Source: Gammaproteobacteria bacterium UBA6724
GTDB lineage: Bacteria; Pseudomonadota; Gammaproteobacteria; Pseudomonadales; Azotimanducaceae
Length of the DNA stretch: 26,828 nt
NCBI GenBank assembly: GCA_002454165.1
Contig: DKIG01000014.1
Location: 1 to 26,828, forward strand
Direction: 5' to 3'
In this document: in pieces, positions 7,823 to 15,831 of the stretch
Numbering within the stretch: position 1 is the first letter of the stretch
How the letters are laid out: the number at the start of each line of letters is the position of its first letter
Translations under genes and position numbers: made by a program
Notes under the pieces: generated by a model
Databases searched by the model: none
What the model was told of the DNA's origin: nothing
Seen by the model: the letters and a program-made list of their open reading frames with translations, nothing else

Positions 7823-8846
7823 CTTCGAGCAACCCTTGCAGGCACACGGACAAATGCTCCAGGATACCAACTTGTTCCTCAGCATTTTCGTTCTCTCTGT
7901 CTCGCAATACCCGAACTTCGGAATGGGGTATATCGTTTATCCGACGCACAAGAACTTCTGCCAAGCGATACAAAGATGCTTTTTCCAGTGTTACCTCTTT
8001 GTCAGATTGGCCGGTAGCATCCCTTTTTCGCTGGTCAAGCAATTTGGTTGCCTCTTCTATGGAGCGGGGACCGCCGTCAAGAAATACTCTCTTTGCTTCG
8101 TCATCGTGAAGAACTTTTGGCAAATCTCGCACGGTTTCCAATCGAAATATTTTGCCATCGCGAATCCATTCTCCGAAGTCCTTCAAGTCCAGACCAGCAT
8201 CAAATATGGCATCCTTGATTCTTGGTTTTTGCAGCTCGACAAAACCACTAAAGCGGTCGATGCGAAACGCCGTGTCATCAACGACTATATCGCGATAGTA
8301 TTCGTTCATGTCGTGGTAAGCATCTATCTGCCGTTCTATTCCCGTTTTGTTGCCGCCGCAAAGGGCGACCATTTTGCTGTAATCCATAAACTGTTGGTCG
8401 CGAAGATAATGAAGATACCGTGCCTTCTCATAGGCGGGCCACTCTCTAGCACCTATAAGGTGTGCGGCAACACGAATGGACTCTATATCTCGCGGCTCAG
8501 CATTATCTAACACGGCGGCTTTGATCTTACTCCAGTCACCTGCTGCGTGTTCCTTTGCGAGTTGTTTGTAGATAGCAAGCCTGGTATTTCCATCAATACA
8601 AACATACTTGCCGTCTTTTTGGTTGACAGTAATAGGATATAGAGCGCCATTACTAGCGAGAATCGACCCTTTAAGGCTGGCGAACGAGGAAGTGCTTTTT
8701 GTTCCCTCTGCCGCTGAACGCAAAGCAAAATAAATGCGTTCAGCGGTTATTTGGTCGCCATATTTCTCCAAAGCGATCTTTATCCTTGGGTTTTCAGTGT
8801 CGTAAGAGACCGTTTCAACATCCAGAGTTGCATAATTCTCTTCCAT
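7809..8846 (-). CDS. ParB/Srx-fold protein 1, first long gene of the cassette
   Basis: The 345-residue protein has a ParB-like N-terminal domain with DGNTRL (85-90) replacing the GxxR nucleotide-binding motif of ParB. The block EWPAYEKARYLHYLRD (135-150) is followed by a helix-turn-helix-like stretch (155-180). The C-terminal half is charged and helical. The ATG at 8846 has GGAG eight bases upstream; that GGAG lies inside a 22-codon leader ORF whose stop shares its last A with this ATG (TAATG). It shares motif order and the W.AYEKA block with the second ParB-like gene at 4898-5902, so the two are probably ancient duplicates with separate roles. Known relatives range from CTP-dependent DNA clamps to nucleases, and ParB-like proteins also occur in DNA-modification clusters such as Dpd. 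I cannot say which activity it has. Confidence 0.8.
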   Translation of the reverse strand: MEENYATLDVETVSYDTENPRIKIALEKYGDQITAERIYFALRSAAEGTKSTSSFASLKGSILASNGALYPITVNQKDGKYVCIDGNTRLAIYKQLAKEHAAGDWSKIKAAVLDNAEPRDIESIRVAAHLIGAREWPAYEKARYLHYLRDQQFMDYSKMVALCGGNKTGIERQIDAYHDMNEYYRDIVVDDTAFRIDRFSGFVELQKPRIKDAIFDAGLDLKDFGEWIRDGKIFRLETVRDLPKVLHDDEAKRVFLDGGPRSIEEATKLLDQRKRDATGQSDKEVTLEKASLYRLAEVLVRRINDIPHSEVRVLRDRENENAEEQVGILEHLSVCLQGLLEDVSE

Positions 8847-8914
8847 TATATTTTCTCCAGAAACGTGAATTTAGGCAGCGAGGACATTGACAATAAGAGT
8901 AGCAAATTTATCAT
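8846..8914 (-). CDS. Possible 22-residue leader peptide, translationally coupled
   Basis: An ATG at 8914 opens a 22-codon ORF. The peptide starts MINLLLLLSM and ends with FLEKI. An AGGAG lies nine bases before the start. The TAA stop shares one base with the ATG of the ParB-like gene (TAATG), and the GGAG used by that gene is inside this ORF. This is the usual geometry for translational coupling or a short hydrophobic leader peptide. The upstream AGGAG also precedes ATG-CAA-TGA, a two-codon ORF at closer spacing, which weakens the case. Expression is not shown. Confidence 0.3.
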   Translation of the reverse strand: MINLLLLLSMSSLPKFTFLEKI

Positions 8915-8958
8915 TGCATTTCACTCCTGTTATTTCATTGACAAGAGGCGCGAGCATT

Positions 8959-9198
8959 TCAATTATCAAGGAAATGACGGACTTGTGTTGCGTCAAATGG
9001 CCATCCCAGATCATCGCTCCTATCTGTTACCCGGATGACCGGGATGCGGCTACCATATTGCTCCATCAGCAGTGCCGAATCAGCGATTTCCACCAGTTCA
9101 ATCTCAAGGGGCAGATCCTGTGCCTGCAATCTTCTGAGGAGGTGCAGTGCCTGCTCACACAAATGGCAACCCTGAGTTGTAAATAGTCGGACTTTCAT
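8959..9198 (-). CDS. Glutaredoxin-like (DUF836-type) thiol protein
   Basis: The 79-residue protein has a thioredoxin fold of the DUF836/glutaredoxin-like type: MKVRLFTTQGCHLCEQA at the N-terminus with a CHLC (C-x2-C) redox pair, and the cis-proline motif RIPVI in the middle. Such proteins are small cytosolic thiol-disulfide oxidoreductases whose partners are mostly unknown. I take the ATG at 9198, which overlaps the tatD stop as ATGA and gives the usual family length; an upstream in-frame start at 9276 lies inside tatD and adds residues with no similarity. It is translated as part of a tatD operon. The end lies 112 bases from the cassette's first long gene. Confidence 0.82.
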   Translation of the reverse strand: MKVRLFTTQGCHLCEQALHLLRRLQAQDLPLEIELVEIADSALLMEQYGSRIPVIRVTDRSDDLGWPFDATQVRHFLDN

Positions 9199-9989
9199 GC
9201 CGCTGGCAATCCGAAAAACTCCCGGGCATTGTCGCTGGTCAGGGTAGCGACTTCGGCATAGTCCATGCCCAGACACTTAGCGACTGTCTCGCAGACGGCG
9301 GTTAGGTATTGGGGTTCATTGCGGCGTGTTTTTGGCTTGGGGCTAAGGGTCCGCGGCATCAGATAAGGTGCGTCAGTTTCCAGCATCAATCTGTTGCGGG
9401 GGATATCCTGCACCAGTTCCAGCAGATGGGTACCCCGCCGTTCGTCACAAATCCATCCGGTGATGCCAATATAACAATCAAGATCAAGGTAGGCATGGAG
9501 TGCATCCCGATTGCCGGTAAAACAATGCACCACTGCCCTAGTCACGACATGACGGCGAGCTGAGAGAATTTCTGCAAGGGTCGGGTGGGCATCTCGTTCA
9601 TGCAAGAAGATGGGCAGGCCGGTTTCTGCCGCTAGTTCAATGTGCTCCTCAAAGGACGAAATTTGCACCGTCCGGGAAGTAAAATGACGGAAAAAATCAA
9701 GCCCCGTCTCACCCACCGCTATGACCCGGTCATGCGCCGCCAATTCCCGCAAGCGATTGATGGTAACCCTGTTGGTTTCATCTGCATGGTGCGGATGAAT
9801 ACCTGCCGTTGCAAAAAGATTTCCCTTGGAGATTGCCAGTTCAACCGCCTTCTCACTGTCAGCGATTGATGCACCGGTCACCACCAACTGCTGAACACCA
9901 GCGGCACGCGCCCGGGCAAGCACCTCATCAAGATCCGAGTCAAAGGCGTCATGCGTCAAATTCGCGCCAATGTCTATCAACATCATCAC
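9195..9989 (-). CDS. tatD: TatD-family DNase
   Basis: The 264-residue protein is full length for TatD, a metal-dependent amidohydrolase-fold 3'-5' exonuclease. It has DIGANLTH near the start (the TatD-proper version, not the HxH of YcfH-like paralogues), TAGIHPHHAD, the metal ligand in VGETGLDFF, LHERDAH, VHCFTGNRDA, YIGITGWICDERRG, and the C-terminal LETDAPYLMP with KTRRNEPQYL. The last two blocks are close to those of E. coli TatD. It is implicated in DNA repair and in DNA degradation during stress. Three ATG codons stand in tandem at 9989, 9986 and 9983; the third matches the family N-terminus best. The end overlaps the glutaredoxin-like gene by 4 bases. Although TatD is also part of Qat defence systems, the neighbours here suggest the housekeeping copy. 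Confidence 0.93.
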   Translation of the reverse strand: MMMLIDIGANLTHDAFDSDLDEVLARARAAGVQQLVVTGASIADSEKAVELAISKGNLFATAGIHPHHADETNRVTINRLRELAAHDRVIAVGETGLDFFRHFTSRTVQISSFEEHIELAAETGLPIFLHERDAHPTLAEILSARRHVVTRAVVHCFTGNRDALHAYLDLDCYIGITGWICDERRGTHLLELVQDIPRNRLMLETDAPYLMPRTLSPKPKTRRNEPQYLTAVCETVAKCLGMDYAEVATLTSDNAREFFGLPAA

Positions 9990-10069
9990 TGTCCGCTTGT
10001 CAAAATATGGTCACATTCTCGTCACACGATGTCGGCACTGCCAAGTATCGCAACGGGAGACAATTTTGA

Positions 10070-12061
10070 TTAACCCGGCGCGGCTGAAGTCGCTGAGAAG
10101 AAAGCGCGTTCATGGGGATAAATCAGTGGCATGGATTCTCCCAGTCTGCGGCTATAAATACTGGAATACATCAGAATATTTTGCACATAGGTTCTGGTCT
10201 CAGTGATTGGGATAACCTCTATCCAGACATCAACCGGCAACTTGATAGCGAGCCAGTGGTCAACATGCCCTGGTCCTGTGTTATAGGCTGCTGAGGCGAG
10301 GATACGGTTATTATCATACCGATGAAACAAACTGCCCAGGTAGTGGCTACCGAGTTTAATACTGAACTCAGGGATTATCAGATTAGCCCGGTTGCGGTAT
10401 TTGATCTTCATACTGCGCGCAATCATGGTGGCTGTTGTCGGCAGTATCTGCATCAAGCCGAGCGCACCCGAGGGGGACTTGGCATCCGGCATAAATGCAC
10501 TCTCCTGACGGGCGATTGCCAGACTCCAGGAAAGCGGAATGTCGGCTCTTGCCGCATAGGCAGAGAAACTTTCCTGCCAGGCGAGGGGGAAGCGAAGGTG
10601 CAGATAATTCCAGGTGCCCGCATCAATCATCGCCTGAATGGCAACCTTGTACCATCCCCGTTGCAATGCTAGGGCGGCGGCAACTTCCAACTCCCGTGCC
10701 CTGAACTCAGCCGTCGTAAAATTCCATTCTTGGCGCGCCCTGCCCCTTTCCTTCAGGGCAAAGAGTTCCAGGGCACGCTGCATGCCTGGGGATAATTCAA
10801 GAGATACTAGTTGCTCCTGGGTCACGGCAGACATCTCGTCCCTGTAGTTGTAAGCGGTATCCAACAGGTCTGCTGCAAGAAAGCCGTAAAAAGTCCTCTC
10901 CTGGCTCAAGGCAAGCAGTATTTCCCTTGCTTCTTGTTGCTCATTGAGATGCTCGGAAGAATAACGCGCGCGCGCTTTCCAGTATTGCCATCTTGGTTCT
11001 GCCTGCCATCTCGGCGGTAGCAGATTGATCCCGGCAAGCAGGCCTTCCCAGTTCAAATGCCGCAATGCCTGGCGGATAATTTCCTCTGCCAGTTCTGGAT
11101 GGGTGTGCAGATTCACCGGCAGATCAAGACTGAGTATCGGGTTATCAGTCTTCTGCGCCAGGTATTGCCCTACCCGAGCATAGGCAGACTCCAGTGGCTC
11201 CGGGTCAAAGTCATGTCTTGCACCATAGGTGCGCAGGACGCCGAGCGCGGCTTCAGGGTCAGTCCAGGCAAATTGTGTCACGCCATAAAGAATGCTCTCT
11301 CGGTACCGGGGACCCTGTGCCTGAAACCTCCTGGTTTGTTTGATCCTGGCAGGCATATCTCGTAACGCAAGAAAGTTGGTAGCAGCAGCCCTATCCTTCT
11401 CATTGATGAAGCGGAGCAGATAGGCAGCAAGTTGCCTCTGATTGGCACGAATACTCATGGCAAGACGCTGCCAGGCGAGTTCCGCCGTAATGCCGCCCTT
11501 GGCACGCCAGAATTTGAATAGGGCATCACATTCATCAGGCTGGGAGTAGGCGACCAGCCACAGCACCTTCGCATGCGCCATTGCCTCTGCCAGGCGTCCC
11601 TCCCGGTAAAGGGCAAAAGCATGATGACAGGCGAGTTTCCTGCCGAGGGTCACCGGCTGCTTTGCTGCTTCATAATAGTTGATGAAATCGCCCCAGCGCC
11701 CTCTCTTCGCAAGATGCGTTAGCCAACGTTGCCCAAGACGTTCCGCCAGTGGCGTATCTTGATACTGATTAACAAATGCCAGAATGTCCGCCTCGGAGCG
11801 TCGCTTGATGCCCTGGACTATCTCCTGGTATTCAAGGTAAGGATAGAGTGGATAGGTTTGTAGCGCGGTTTTTAATCTTCGGTACTGAGTGATTCGATTG
11901 GTCTTGAGGTATTGCAAGGCGGCACGATACTCTTGCCGTTGTTGTATTCTAGATGCAACTGTCACTGGCTCGGCATCCGCATGGGCATCAGTGGCGGTAG
12001 CCTCCCATCCAAGGAATAAGATGCTAAGGATGCTCAAGGTCCATCTTGCTTTGCTTTGCAT
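10070..12061 (-). CDS. slt: Soluble lytic murein transglycosylase (Slt70 type)
   Basis: The 663-residue protein matches Slt70 in length and layout. A signal peptide (hydrophobic LSILSILFLG, about residues 9-18, cleavage probably near ATATDAHADA) is followed by a long superhelical U/L domain made of alpha-helical hairpins. A C-terminal lysozyme-like SLT domain has the catalytic glutamate E520 in ARQES, then SGALGLMQILPTTA and ASAAYNTGPGHV. The enzyme cleaves the MurNAc-GlcNAc bond of peptidoglycan in the periplasm, forming 1,6-anhydroMurNAc. The ATG at 12061 has GGGG five bases upstream. It runs divergently from the small membrane protein gene at 12254, with 192 bases between; I see no convincing promoter hexamers for it there. 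Confidence 0.93.
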   Translation of the reverse strand: MQSKARWTLSILSILFLGWEATATDAHADAEPVTVASRIQQRQEYRAALQYLKTNRITQYRRLKTALQTYPLYPYLEYQEIVQGIKRRSEADILAFVNQYQDTPLAERLGQRWLTHLAKRGRWGDFINYYEAAKQPVTLGRKLACHHAFALYREGRLAEAMAHAKVLWLVAYSQPDECDALFKFWRAKGGITAELAWQRLAMSIRANQRQLAAYLLRFINEKDRAAATNFLALRDMPARIKQTRRFQAQGPRYRESILYGVTQFAWTDPEAALGVLRTYGARHDFDPEPLESAYARVGQYLAQKTDNPILSLDLPVNLHTHPELAEEIIRQALRHLNWEGLLAGINLLPPRWQAEPRWQYWKARARYSSEHLNEQQEAREILLALSQERTFYGFLAADLLDTAYNYRDEMSAVTQEQLVSLELSPGMQRALELFALKERGRARQEWNFTTAEFRARELEVAAALALQRGWYKVAIQAMIDAGTWNYLHLRFPLAWQESFSAYAARADIPLSWSLAIARQESAFMPDAKSPSGALGLMQILPTTATMIARSMKIKYRNRANLIIPEFSIKLGSHYLGSLFHRYDNNRILASAAYNTGPGHVDHWLAIKLPVDVWIEVIPITETRTYVQNILMYSSIYSRRLGESMPLIYPHERAFFSATSAAPG

Positions 12062-12253
12062 TGGTTCCCCACCACCCTACCTATCTCATGCCTGCTAATG
12101 CTAATGGCTGTGCTCTTGACTTTCCATGACTGGATCCTGCCCTCTTCAACCAGGGGGAATGATGAGAGACGATAAAAACATTAGACGGTAGGTTTTAGAA
12201 ACTTGTAACATTGACCAGGGAAGCGGGGTCGAAAATCACCAGGGGAATGAATA
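12062..12253. other. Divergent intergenic region between slt and the 12254 gene
   Basis: These 192 bases should hold promoters for two divergent genes. TTGACT at 12116-12121 resembles a -35 box but has no -10 at the right distance on the plus strand, and I find no good pair on the minus strand. There is a GGGG ribosome site next to each start codon. I see no riboswitch or strong hairpin. Confidence 0.4.
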
Positions 12254-12814
12254 ATGGTCTATGTGCTTATCTGCTTTGTGCTCGCGCTGATCATTATTCC
12301 CCTTGTCAGGATGCTACCATCCAAACGCCAGAAGGAGCAGATGGCAATGCGTCGGGTTGCCATGGCCGCCGGCATCTCCATAAAACTGACGACGATTGAC
12401 GACCCTAATCCTCAGCAGAATAAATACCTGTCCAATACCGGCAGGGCTCTGGCGCCGAGATTGAAGGTCATCGCCTGGCAATGTCAACGGCGGCAGTCAT
12501 ACGGAGATGCCAGGTCCAGCCTGCCGAAGATTGACTGGTGCCTGCAAAGAGTCAGCACCGACAAGATGAAGGCAGGAAAGAGTCTGACAGATGAGTGGGA
12601 CTGGTCAAAAATGTCCAACCAGGCTATATCGGATAGACTAGGCACCTGGCTTGAAACGGCAATCAAACAGCTCCCAAAAGATGTTGAACAGGTCGAAGAA
12701 ACTCGCTGCCTGGTGTCAGTTTACTGGCATGAACGAGAGGCTGGCACAGAAAAGCAGGTGATAGATTTCCTGAAAGGTTGTACTGAATTATCACCGCACG
12801 AATCCATACAATAA
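12254..12814 (+). CDS. Membrane-anchored hypothetical protein upstream of topA
   Basis: The 186-residue protein has one N-terminal membrane helix (VYVLICFVLALIIIPLV, residues 2-18). A basic stretch KRQKEQMAMRRVAMAAG follows, then a soluble cytosolic-facing domain without a family motif I can name. The pattern of a single helix followed by an RxQ..MR..A...G segment is seen in gammaproteobacterial hypothetical proteins, and one sits beside topA in Pseudomonas (from memory). The ATG at 12254 has AGGGG eight bases upstream, which fixes the start over an overlapping frame at 12211. It ends 85 bases before topA, but topA has its own promoter. Function unknown. Confidence 0.72.
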   Translation: MVYVLICFVLALIIIPLVRMLPSKRQKEQMAMRRVAMAAGISIKLTTIDDPNPQQNKYLSNTGRALAPRLKVIAWQCQRRQSYGDARSSLPKIDWCLQRVSTDKMKAGKSLTDEWDWSKMSNQAISDRLGTWLETAIKQLPKDVEQVEETRCLVSVYWHEREAGTEKQVIDFLKGCTELSPHESIQ

Positions 12815-12815
12815 C

Positions 12816-12844
12816 TTGACCTCGGCGAACCTAGTCCTTATATA
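12816..12844 (+). promoter_or_regulatory. topA promoter, sigma-70 type
   Basis: TTGACC (12816-12821), a 17-base spacer, and TATATA (12839-12844) form a near-consensus sigma-70 promoter. Transcription would start near 12851, leaving a leader of about 50 bases before the topA ATG at 12900. Confidence 0.6.
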
Positions 12845-12853
12845 TGCTACCCC

Positions 12854-12880
12854 AACAGGGCATAGATGCCGTTATTTTTT
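12854..12880 (+). terminator. Small hairpin plus T-run in the topA leader
   Basis: GGCA and TGCC (around a TAGA loop) can pair, extended by AAC (12854) with GTT (12871-12873) across a short bulge, and ATTTTTT follows. The shape is that of a weak intrinsic terminator. It may end readthrough from the upstream gene or act as an attenuator at the very 5' end of the topA transcript. The stem is short, so this is tentative. Confidence 0.3.
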
Positions 12881-12899
12881 ATAAATCAGGGTAATTTAC

Positions 12900-15698
12900 A
12901 TGGGCAAATCGCTCGTCATCGTTGAGTCACCCGCCAAGGCAAAGACCATCAATCGTTACCTCGGCGACGACTATATTGTGAAATCCAGTGTTGGGCACAT
13001 CCGTGATCTGCCGGGAAGCGGTAAAAAGACCGGCGGTGCTGTGGCGAGAAAAAAGGAGACTGCCAAAACCCGCGACATGTCTCCACAAGAGAAGGCAGAC
13101 TACAAAAAACAAAAAAGCCGTCAGCAACTCATTGACAGGATGGGTATTAACCCGGACAAGGACTGGATTGCCACTTACGAAATCCTGCCTGGTAAAGAAA
13201 AGGTTGTTGCCGAACTAAAAAAATTGGCGAGGAATGCAGATACCATTTATCTCGCCACAGACCTTGATCGTGAAGGTGAGGCTATCGCCTGGCATCTGAA
13301 GGAAGCAATCGGCGGTGAAGCGCGAAGGTACCGCCGGGTGATATTTAATGAAATAACCAAAAAAGCCATTCAGAACGCCTTTGATAAACCCGGTGAGATC
13401 AACATGGATCGGGTCAATGCTCAACAGGCAAGACGTTTCCTTGACCGTGTGGTTGGCTTCATGGTCTCGCCGCTACTCTGGGCAAAAATTGCCAGAGGAC
13501 TCTCCGCGGGCCGAGTGCAGTCTGTTGCCGTCAAACTGATCGTTGAACGGGAGCGAGAAATTCGCGCCTTCAAACCGGAAGAATACTGGGAACTGTTTGC
13601 GCTACTGACAGAACAAGCCGCCGAGACGGGTGCCGGGAAGGCAAATGCCGTCAAATTTCAGGTCGTCAAACAGACAGGCAAAAACTTCAAACCCGATAAC
13701 AAGGCAAAGACCGATGCGGCTCTGGCACAGCTTCAGGTAGCGACCTTCAGAGTAAAAGACCAGGAGGAAAAGCCTACCCAGACCAAGCCTAGCGCACCCT
13801 ACATCACCTCCACGCTACAGCAGGCTGCTAGTACCAGGTTCGGGTTTGGGGTGAAAAAAACCATGCTGCTTGCCCAGCGTCTTTACGAGGCTGGCTACAT
13901 TACCTATATGCGTACCGACTCCACCAACCTGAGTGCTGAAGCGGTCAATCATTGTCGGGAACTTATCAAGACCAAATACGGGGACAAATATCTCCCGGAT
14001 AAACCGCGATTCTATTCCAGCAAGGCAAATGCCCAAGAAGCCCATGAGGCTATCCGCCCTTCCGATGTCACCATCACAGAGACACGAGGCGATATGGAGT
14101 CAGATGCGCGGCGTCTCTACGAACTGATTTGGCGTCAATTCGTAGCATCTCAGATGCCTAATGCAGACTACATCAGCACCAAGGTTCTGGTAGAAGCGGG
14201 TGATATAGAACTCCAGGTGCGCGGCAGAATCTTGAAGTTTAACGGCTATACGAGAGTTCAACCCACCACACCTCGCAAAGAAGACGAACAACAATTACCG
14301 CAATATACCCGGAGCCAGATACTCCATCTACAGGAGTTGCTACCTTCACAACACTTCACCAAGCCGCCGCCCAGATATGCTGAGGCAAGCCTGGTACGGG
14401 AATTAGAAAAACGTGGTATAGGACGCCCTTCTACCTATTCATCAATTATCACCACGATTCAGGACCGCGGATATGTTTCTTTGCAGAACAAACGTTTCTA
14501 TGCGGAGAAAATTGGCGAAGTGGTCACCGAACGCCTGAACGAAAGTTTTACCAATCTGCTGGACTATAACTTCACCGCGCAACTGGAAGCCGAGCTGGAT
14601 CAGGTGTCTGACGGCAAAATTGAATGGAAGAAGTTACTGAACGAATTTTACCGGGACTTCGTGAAGAAGTTGGACAAAGCCAGTAGCGTTGAGGGTATGC
14701 GCGTCAACGAACCCTCTATGACTGAGGTTGAGTGCCCTAAATGCGGGAGATCCATGCAGGTACGCACTGCCAGCACTGGCGTTTTCCTCGGCTGCTCTGG
14801 CTATGCGCTACCGCCGAAAGAGCGATGCAAGTCAACCATCAATCTGGTTCCTGGCGATGAAGTAGTTGGCGTTAATGCTGACGACGAAGCGGAATCACGT
14901 ATCCTTCGCAACAAACGCCGTTGCGAAAAATGTGGCTCCGCGATGAATAGCTACCTCATTGACGCTGGTCGCAAACTTCACCTTTGTGGCAACAATCCAG
15001 ACTGCGACAACACGGCAATAGAAACAGGTGAATTCAAGATCAAAGGATACGATGGACCCAGTTTTGCGTGTGACAAATGTGGTGCAGATATGCAGTTGAA
15101 AAGCGGTCGCTTCGGCAAGTATTTCGGGTGCACAGCGGAGGACTGTAAGAACACGCGAAATATACTACGCAACGGTGAACCCGCGCCACCCAAGGCTGAC
15201 CCGGTACCCATGCCGGAGTTAATTTGCCAGCAGGTTGATGACACCTATGTGTTGCGCGATGGTGCCGCCGGGATATTCCTCGCCGCTAGTCAATTCCCGA
15301 AGCACCGGGAAACCAGAGCACCCTATGTTGATGAATTGTTACCTCATCAAAATGAAATTGATCCCAAGTATCAATTCCTGCTCCAGGCACCGGTTAAAGA
15401 CAGCAAGGAAGGCAGAAGTCTGGTGAAGTTCACCCGCAAAACCAAAGCCCACTATGTGATGACCGAGAAGGCTCCTGGAAAACCGTCCGGTTGGCGAGCA
15501 GATTATATTAACGGACGTTGGGTGGAGTCGGGAGAGCCCTCAGCGGTTCGTAGTAAAGAACCCTCAGCGGCGCGTAGTAAAGAGCCCTCAGCGGCGCGTA
15601 ATAGACAGCCACCCGCCGGGAAAAGGTCTCCAACAAGGAAGAAGACGCCGAACAGGAAAACCACGACAAAGACCGCCAGGGCAAAGGCTACTGACTAA
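12900..15698 (+). CDS. topA: DNA topoisomerase I with octapeptide-repeat tail
   Basis: The 932-residue type IA topoisomerase relaxes negative supercoils by cutting one strand. The N-terminal Toprim domain has SLVIVESPAKAKTI and the acidic DLDREGEA. The catalytic tyrosine is Y336 in YITYMRTDST (E. coli Y319). Three C4-type zinc ribbons start at C612, C675 and C724, and a further ribbon-like domain follows. The end is unusual: from about residue 879, three in-frame octapeptide repeats (EPSAVRSK, EPSAARSK, EPSAARNR) precede a lysine/arginine/threonine-rich tail. The same 24-bp repeat occurs 13 times in the kinase gene 1.7 kb downstream. The basic tail is common in TopA, but the repeats are not part of the family. 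AGGG eight bases before the ATG supports the start. Confidence 0.97.
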   Translation: MGKSLVIVESPAKAKTINRYLGDDYIVKSSVGHIRDLPGSGKKTGGAVARKKETAKTRDMSPQEKADYKKQKSRQQLIDRMGINPDKDWIATYEILPGKEKVVAELKKLARNADTIYLATDLDREGEAIAWHLKEAIGGEARRYRRVIFNEITKKAIQNAFDKPGEINMDRVNAQQARRFLDRVVGFMVSPLLWAKIARGLSAGRVQSVAVKLIVEREREIRAFKPEEYWELFALLTEQAAETGAGKANAVKFQVVKQTGKNFKPDNKAKTDAALAQLQVATFRVKDQEEKPTQTKPSAPYITSTLQQAASTRFGFGVKKTMLLAQRLYEAGYITYMRTDSTNLSAEAVNHCRELIKTKYGDKYLPDKPRFYSSKANAQEAHEAIRPSDVTITETRGDMESDARRLYELIWRQFVASQMPNADYISTKVLVEAGDIELQVRGRILKFNGYTRVQPTTPRKEDEQQLPQYTRSQILHLQELLPSQHFTKPPPRYAEASLVRELEKRGIGRPSTYSSIITTIQDRGYVSLQNKRFYAEKIGEVVTERLNESFTNLLDYNFTAQLEAELDQVSDGKIEWKKLLNEFYRDFVKKLDKASSVEGMRVNEPSMTEVECPKCGRSMQVRTASTGVFLGCSGYALPPKERCKSTINLVPGDEVVGVNADDEAESRILRNKRRCEKCGSAMNSYLIDAGRKLHLCGNNPDCDNTAIETGEFKIKGYDGPSFACDKCGADMQLKSGRFGKYFGCTAEDCKNTRNILRNGEPAPPKADPVPMPELICQQVDDTYVLRDGAAGIFLAASQFPKHRETRAPYVDELLPHQNEIDPKYQFLLQAPVKDSKEGRSLVKFTRKTKAHYVMTEKAPGKPSGWRADYINGRWVESGEPSAVRSKEPSAARSKEPSAARNRQPPAGKRSPTRKKTPNRKTTTKTARAKATD
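15534..15605 (+). repeat. Three-unit 24-bp tandem repeat at the 3' end of topA
   Basis: Three consecutive 24-base units encode EPSAVRSK, EPSAARSK and EPSAARNR in the topA frame. The second unit differs from early units of the array at 17311-17622 by single bases. The last unit switches to RN, as the last unit of the other array also does. The repeat adds residues without breaking the frame. Confidence 0.9.
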
Positions 15699-15731
15699 CC
15701 GCCCGGGCTCACAAGAAGATCACGGCTCTGT

Positions 15732-15737
15732 TACAAT
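15732..15737 (+). promoter_or_regulatory. Extended -10 promoter of tRNA-Pro
   Basis: TG-T-TACAAT forms an extended -10 element just upstream of the tRNA. The matching -35 region is poor, as is usual for extended -10 promoters. Transcription would start a few bases before the mature tRNA 5' end. Confidence 0.42.
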
Positions 15738-15747
15738 CCACCCTCGT

Positions 15748-15824
15748 CGGGGTGTAGCTCAGTCTGGTAGAGCACTGCCTTCGGGAGGCAGGGGTCGTGA
15801 GTTCAAATCTCGCCATCCCGACCA
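15748..15824 (+). tRNA. tRNA-Pro(CGG)
   Basis: A complete 77-base cloverleaf. The acceptor stem CGGGGTG pairs with CATCCCG (one G-T pair), with an A discriminator and encoded CCA. The D-arm contains GTAGCTCAG and GGTAGAGC. The anticodon stem CTGCC/GGCAG holds the 7-base loop TTCGGGA with anticodon CGG, reading CCG proline codons. The T-arm has GTTCAAATC. Confidence 0.96.
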
Positions 15825-15831
15825 ATCATCT

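Noticed and set aside
7836..8510. Plus-strand ORF of 224 codons
   Set aside because: It lies wholly antisense to the ParB-like gene, has no recognisable domain, and the minus-strand gene has better motifs and ribosome site.
4898..8846. Plasmid partition locus
   Set aside because: Two ParB-like genes but no ParA ATPase or parS-like repeats.
8847..8958. Promoter for the cassette
   Set aside because: I checked several TTGTCA/TTGACG-like boxes on the minus strand; none has a good -10 at 16-18 bases.
9195..9989. TatD as part of a Qat-type defence system with the cassette
   Set aside because: It is paired with a glutaredoxin-like gene and has the TatD-proper motifs; no QueC-like or ATPase Qat partners are adjacent.
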